DNA of 64,000 nucleotides from Polycladidibacter stylochi (GTDB lineage: Bacteria; Pseudomonadota; Alphaproteobacteria; Rhizobiales; Stappiaceae), in the NCBI RefSeq assembly GCF_001562055.1, contig NZ_LLWE01000014.1, forward strand, positions 186,001 to 250,000, given 5' to 3'. The notes under the pieces were generated by a model. The model had not been told where the DNA came from and did no database searches. It saw only the letters and a program-made list of their open reading frames with translations. Numbering within the stretch: the stretch's first letter is position 1; each line of letters opens with the position of its first letter. Below, piece after piece: positions 62,213-64,000 of this stretch. A program made the translations under genes and the position numbers.

Positions 62213-63082
62213 ATGAGCGTAGTTTGTTTTTTAGGACTTGGTGTTATGGGTTTCCCCATGGCCGGGCATTTGGCGGCACAAAAGGGGTTAACTGTTCGGG
62301 TATATAACCGCACATTCGCAAAGGCCGAAGCCTGGGCGCAAAAGCATCAGGGGCAGGCTTTTGCCAGCCTACAAGAAGCGGTCTTGGGTGCAGATATTGT
62401 TTTCAGCTGCCTTGGCAATGATGACGATGTGCGGGCTATTTGCCTTGGCACTAACGGTGCCTTTGCTGCCATGAAAAAAGGGGCGCTGTTTGTTGACCAC
62501 ACCACAACATCTGACTCGCTGGCGCGAGAGCTTGGGGAGGCTGCCACGCTTGTAGGTATACGCTTTATGGATGCACCAGTTTCCGGTGGTCAGGCAGGGG
62601 CAGAGAATGGCCAGCTTACAGTAATGGCTGGTGGCAGCGAAGCCGATTATGCCGACGCCGAACCTGCAGTCAACGCCTATGCCAAGTACTTTGGGCTTAT
62701 GGGGCCTGTTGGTGCCGGGCAGCAAACCAAGATGATAAACCAAGTGTGTATTGCCGGTTTGGTGCAGGGTCTTAGTGAAGGGGTTCACCTAGCGCAAAAG
62801 CTTGGGCTTAATATGGACAATGTTTTAGAGGCGATACGCGGCGGTGCAGCCCAAAGCTGGCAAATGGAAAACCGTTGGCAGACCATGAATGAAGGTCATT
62901 ATAAGCACGGTTTTGCCGTGGACTGGATGCGTAAGGACCTCAAATTTTGTCTCGATGCCGCGGCAAGACTGGGCACGGAGCTGCCTGTTACCCAACTGGT
63001 GGACGGCTATTATCGCGAAGTACAAGAGATGGGCGGCGGTCGCTGGGATACCTCTTCATTACTGGCGCGTTTGAACAAATAA
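62213..63082 (+). CDS. NAD(P)-dependent beta-hydroxyacid dehydrogenase (3-hydroxyisobutyrate dehydrogenase family)
   Basis: Predicted oxidoreductase of the 3-hydroxyisobutyrate/tartronate semialdehyde/glyoxylate reductase family. From the ATG at 62213 (GAGG six bases upstream) it has 290 aa. It starts with the cofactor loop FLGLGVMGFPMAGHLAAQKG, then the substrate motif DAPVSGGQAGAENGQLTVMA and the catalytic Lys block GAGQQTKMINQV. Open reading to 62150 adds non-family residues over the preceding terminator. Substrate not predictable. Confidence 0.9.
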   Translation: MSVVCFLGLGVMGFPMAGHLAAQKGLTVRVYNRTFAKAEAWAQKHQGQAFASLQEAVLGADIVFSCLGNDDDVRAICLGTNGAFAAMKKGALFVDHTTTSDSLARELGEAATLVGIRFMDAPVSGGQAGAENGQLTVMAGGSEADYADAEPAVNAYAKYFGLMGPVGAGQQTKMINQVCIAGLVQGLSEGVHLAQKLGLNMDNVLEAIRGGAAQSWQMENRWQTMNEGHYKHGFAVDWMRKDLKFCLDAAARLGTELPVTQLVDGYYREVQEMGGGRWDTSSLLARLNK

Positions 63083-63105
63083 CAACCATTATAATAACTT
63101 GTATC

Positions 63106-63133
63106 GGGCGGAGGCCCCCTCCTGCTTCCGCCC
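63106..63133. terminator. Hairpin between the dehydrogenase and lrp genes
   Basis: GGGCGGA (63106-63112) pairs with TCCGCCC (63127-63133) between convergent genes. It has no T run, so it is a weak terminator candidate. Confidence 0.45.
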
Positions 63134-63167
63134 TAACACCGAATGCAAATGTATTGCGATAGACGCG

Positions 63168-63659
63168 TTAAGCTACTGTTGCTTTCGGTTTTTCTGCGGG
63201 CACATAGCCCAATGGCAATTCTGTTGTGTACTTGATTTGCTCCATAGCAAAAGTGGTGGAGACATCGCCAATATCGATTTTCGCGATGAGACGCTTGTAA
63301 AAGTCATCGTATGCTTCGATATCTGGAACGGCGACGCGCAACAAGTAATCGACCTGTCCGGCCATGCGATAAAACTCAACCACCTCTGGAAACTCTTGTA
63401 TGACGTCGGCAAATTTTTTCAGCCAATCATCGGTATGCTGGCTGGTCGTGACCGCAACAAAAGCCGTGACTTTTGCGTTGACCTTTTTAGGGTCCAGCAG
63501 TGCCACGCGGCGCAAGATAACGCCATCCTCCTCCAGCTTTTGAATGCGCCGCCAGCAGGGCGTGGTTGACAGGCCAACACGGCGACCAATTTCGGCAACC
63601 GGTACTGTGCTATCTTCTTGTAATATCGCCAATATACGACGATCAATACGGTCAATCAT
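63168..63659 (-). CDS. Lrp/AsnC-family transcription regulator
   Basis: Amino-acid-responsive regulator. The 163-aa protein has an N-terminal helix-turn-helix (MIDRIDRRILAILQEDSTVP, then IGRRVGLSTTPCWRRIQKLE) and a C-terminal RAM ligand/oligomer domain. Lrp proteins often control a neighbouring divergent gene; the partner would lie beyond the right edge or be the truncated frame at 63901. Confidence 0.94.
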   Translation of the reverse strand: MIDRIDRRILAILQEDSTVPVAEIGRRVGLSTTPCWRRIQKLEEDGVILRRVALLDPKKVNAKVTAFVAVTTSQHTDDWLKKFADVIQEFPEVVEFYRMAGQVDYLLRVAVPDIEAYDDFYKRLIAKIDIGDVSTTFAMEQIKYTTELPLGYVPAEKPKATVA

Positions 63660-63900
63660 TTTTACCCTCTAGTATTATTTTTAGGCCCCTAAGCTTATTT
63701 GCACGTAGTTTAACTGAGCCTAAGTTTATGGGCATGGCATAACACACTAAATGTAAAAACAATAATAGAAACTTATTTCTTTTTTCTGCTTCTATAGTAA
63801 TAATTTTTATTTCAGTCAGAAATTTGAGATGTTAATATAAAAATCTACCCTATTTTAGCAGGTTCGTATATTCAATTTTTCAATCAAGCCCTAGCATAAA
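63660..63900. other. Intergenic region upstream of the lrp gene
   Basis: 241 bp, AT-rich, with no gene and no symmetric Lrp-type site that I can define. Confidence 0.3.
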
Positions 63901-64000
63901 TTACAGATTGTTCCCGATGAGCGGTGCGAGCGCTTTCCTGAGGCGTGGCAGTGTGCTTTGAGAAAACCACGGGCGGGAATTAAGTGCAGCCGAGTTGCGC
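63901..64000 (-). CDS. Possible C-terminal end of a gene cut by the window edge
   Basis: The last 100 bases hold a minus-strand frame of 32 codons ending in TAA at 63903-63901, with codon use like a real C-terminus (STLPRLRKALAPLIGNNL). Too short to name. Confidence 0.35.
   Translation of the reverse strand, partial: RNSAALNSRPWFSQSTLPRLRKALAPLIGNNL

Noticed and set aside
1-64000. tRNA or rRNA genes, CRISPR arrays, insertion sequences, prophage
   Set aside because: No cloverleaf, repeat-spacer pattern, transposase or integrase was seen on either strand; repeated sequences are explained by flagellin paralogy and hairpins.

Overview
The window is chromosomal DNA of an alphaproteobacterium, most probably of the order Hyphomicrobiales (Rhizobiales) and AT-richer than most members. 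The evidence is the rhizobial-type flagellar cluster: MotC and its chaperone-like MotE, a MotD-type FliK, FlaF and FlbT, a DUF1217 protein before flgF, a single-gene Rem-type regulator, and no fliA, fliD or fliS. The species is not identifiable from sequence reading alone. No tRNA, rRNA, CRISPR array, insertion sequence or phage gene was seen.

Positions 1-39236 are an almost unbroken flagellar regulon. On the minus strand, read from high to low coordinates, the units are: motA-fliM-(DUF6468-like)-fliN-fliG-flhB and an unknown gene; flgB-flgC-fliE-flgG-flgA-flgI-motE-flgH-fliL-fliP, ending in a 15-bp terminator hairpin; five separate flagellin genes; an unknown 267-aa gene; fliF-(fliH-like)-motB-motC-fliK-lytic transglycosylase; flgE-flgK-flgL-flaF-flbT-flgD-fliQ; and flhA, cut by the window edge. 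A divergent plus-strand operon holds a DUF1217 gene, flgF, an unknown gene and fliI, followed by the convergent regulator gene rem.

Two regulatory layers can be read from the DNA. First, a 16-bp direct repeat (GYAAG-N6-GCAAG, 11-bp period) lies upstream of flgE, flgB, several flagellins, the 267-aa unknown, the DUF1217 operon and, more weakly, rem. Its geometry suits an OmpR-family protein such as Rem. Second, four of the five flagellin genes share a 5' leader with three hairpins that covary in sequence, the last of which pairs with the Shine-Dalgarno sequence. This is a good candidate target for FlbT/FlaF post-transcriptional control. The fourth flagellin lacks it.

Positions 39237-64000 carry unrelated chromosomal genes: a secreted esterase-like/phytase-family protein behind a three-repeat PHO box; UDP-glucose dehydrogenase; a GNAT acetyltransferase; a DUF971 protein; moaA, and 10 kb further on mobA-moeA (molybdenum cofactor synthesis); two orphan Flp pilin genes; an EamA transporter; an Mrp/ApbC P-loop ATPase; two paralogous membrane proteins; a lipoprotein; a Tat-exported CpdB-type 2',3'-cyclic phosphodiesterase; a degenerate BLUF-like protein; a basic amino acid ABC system with two tandem binding proteins and two permeases but no ATPase; a beta-hydroxyacid dehydrogenase; and an Lrp/AsnC regulator. 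Several starts (flgB, motA, cpdB) are best placed at TTG codons with good ribosome binding sites.
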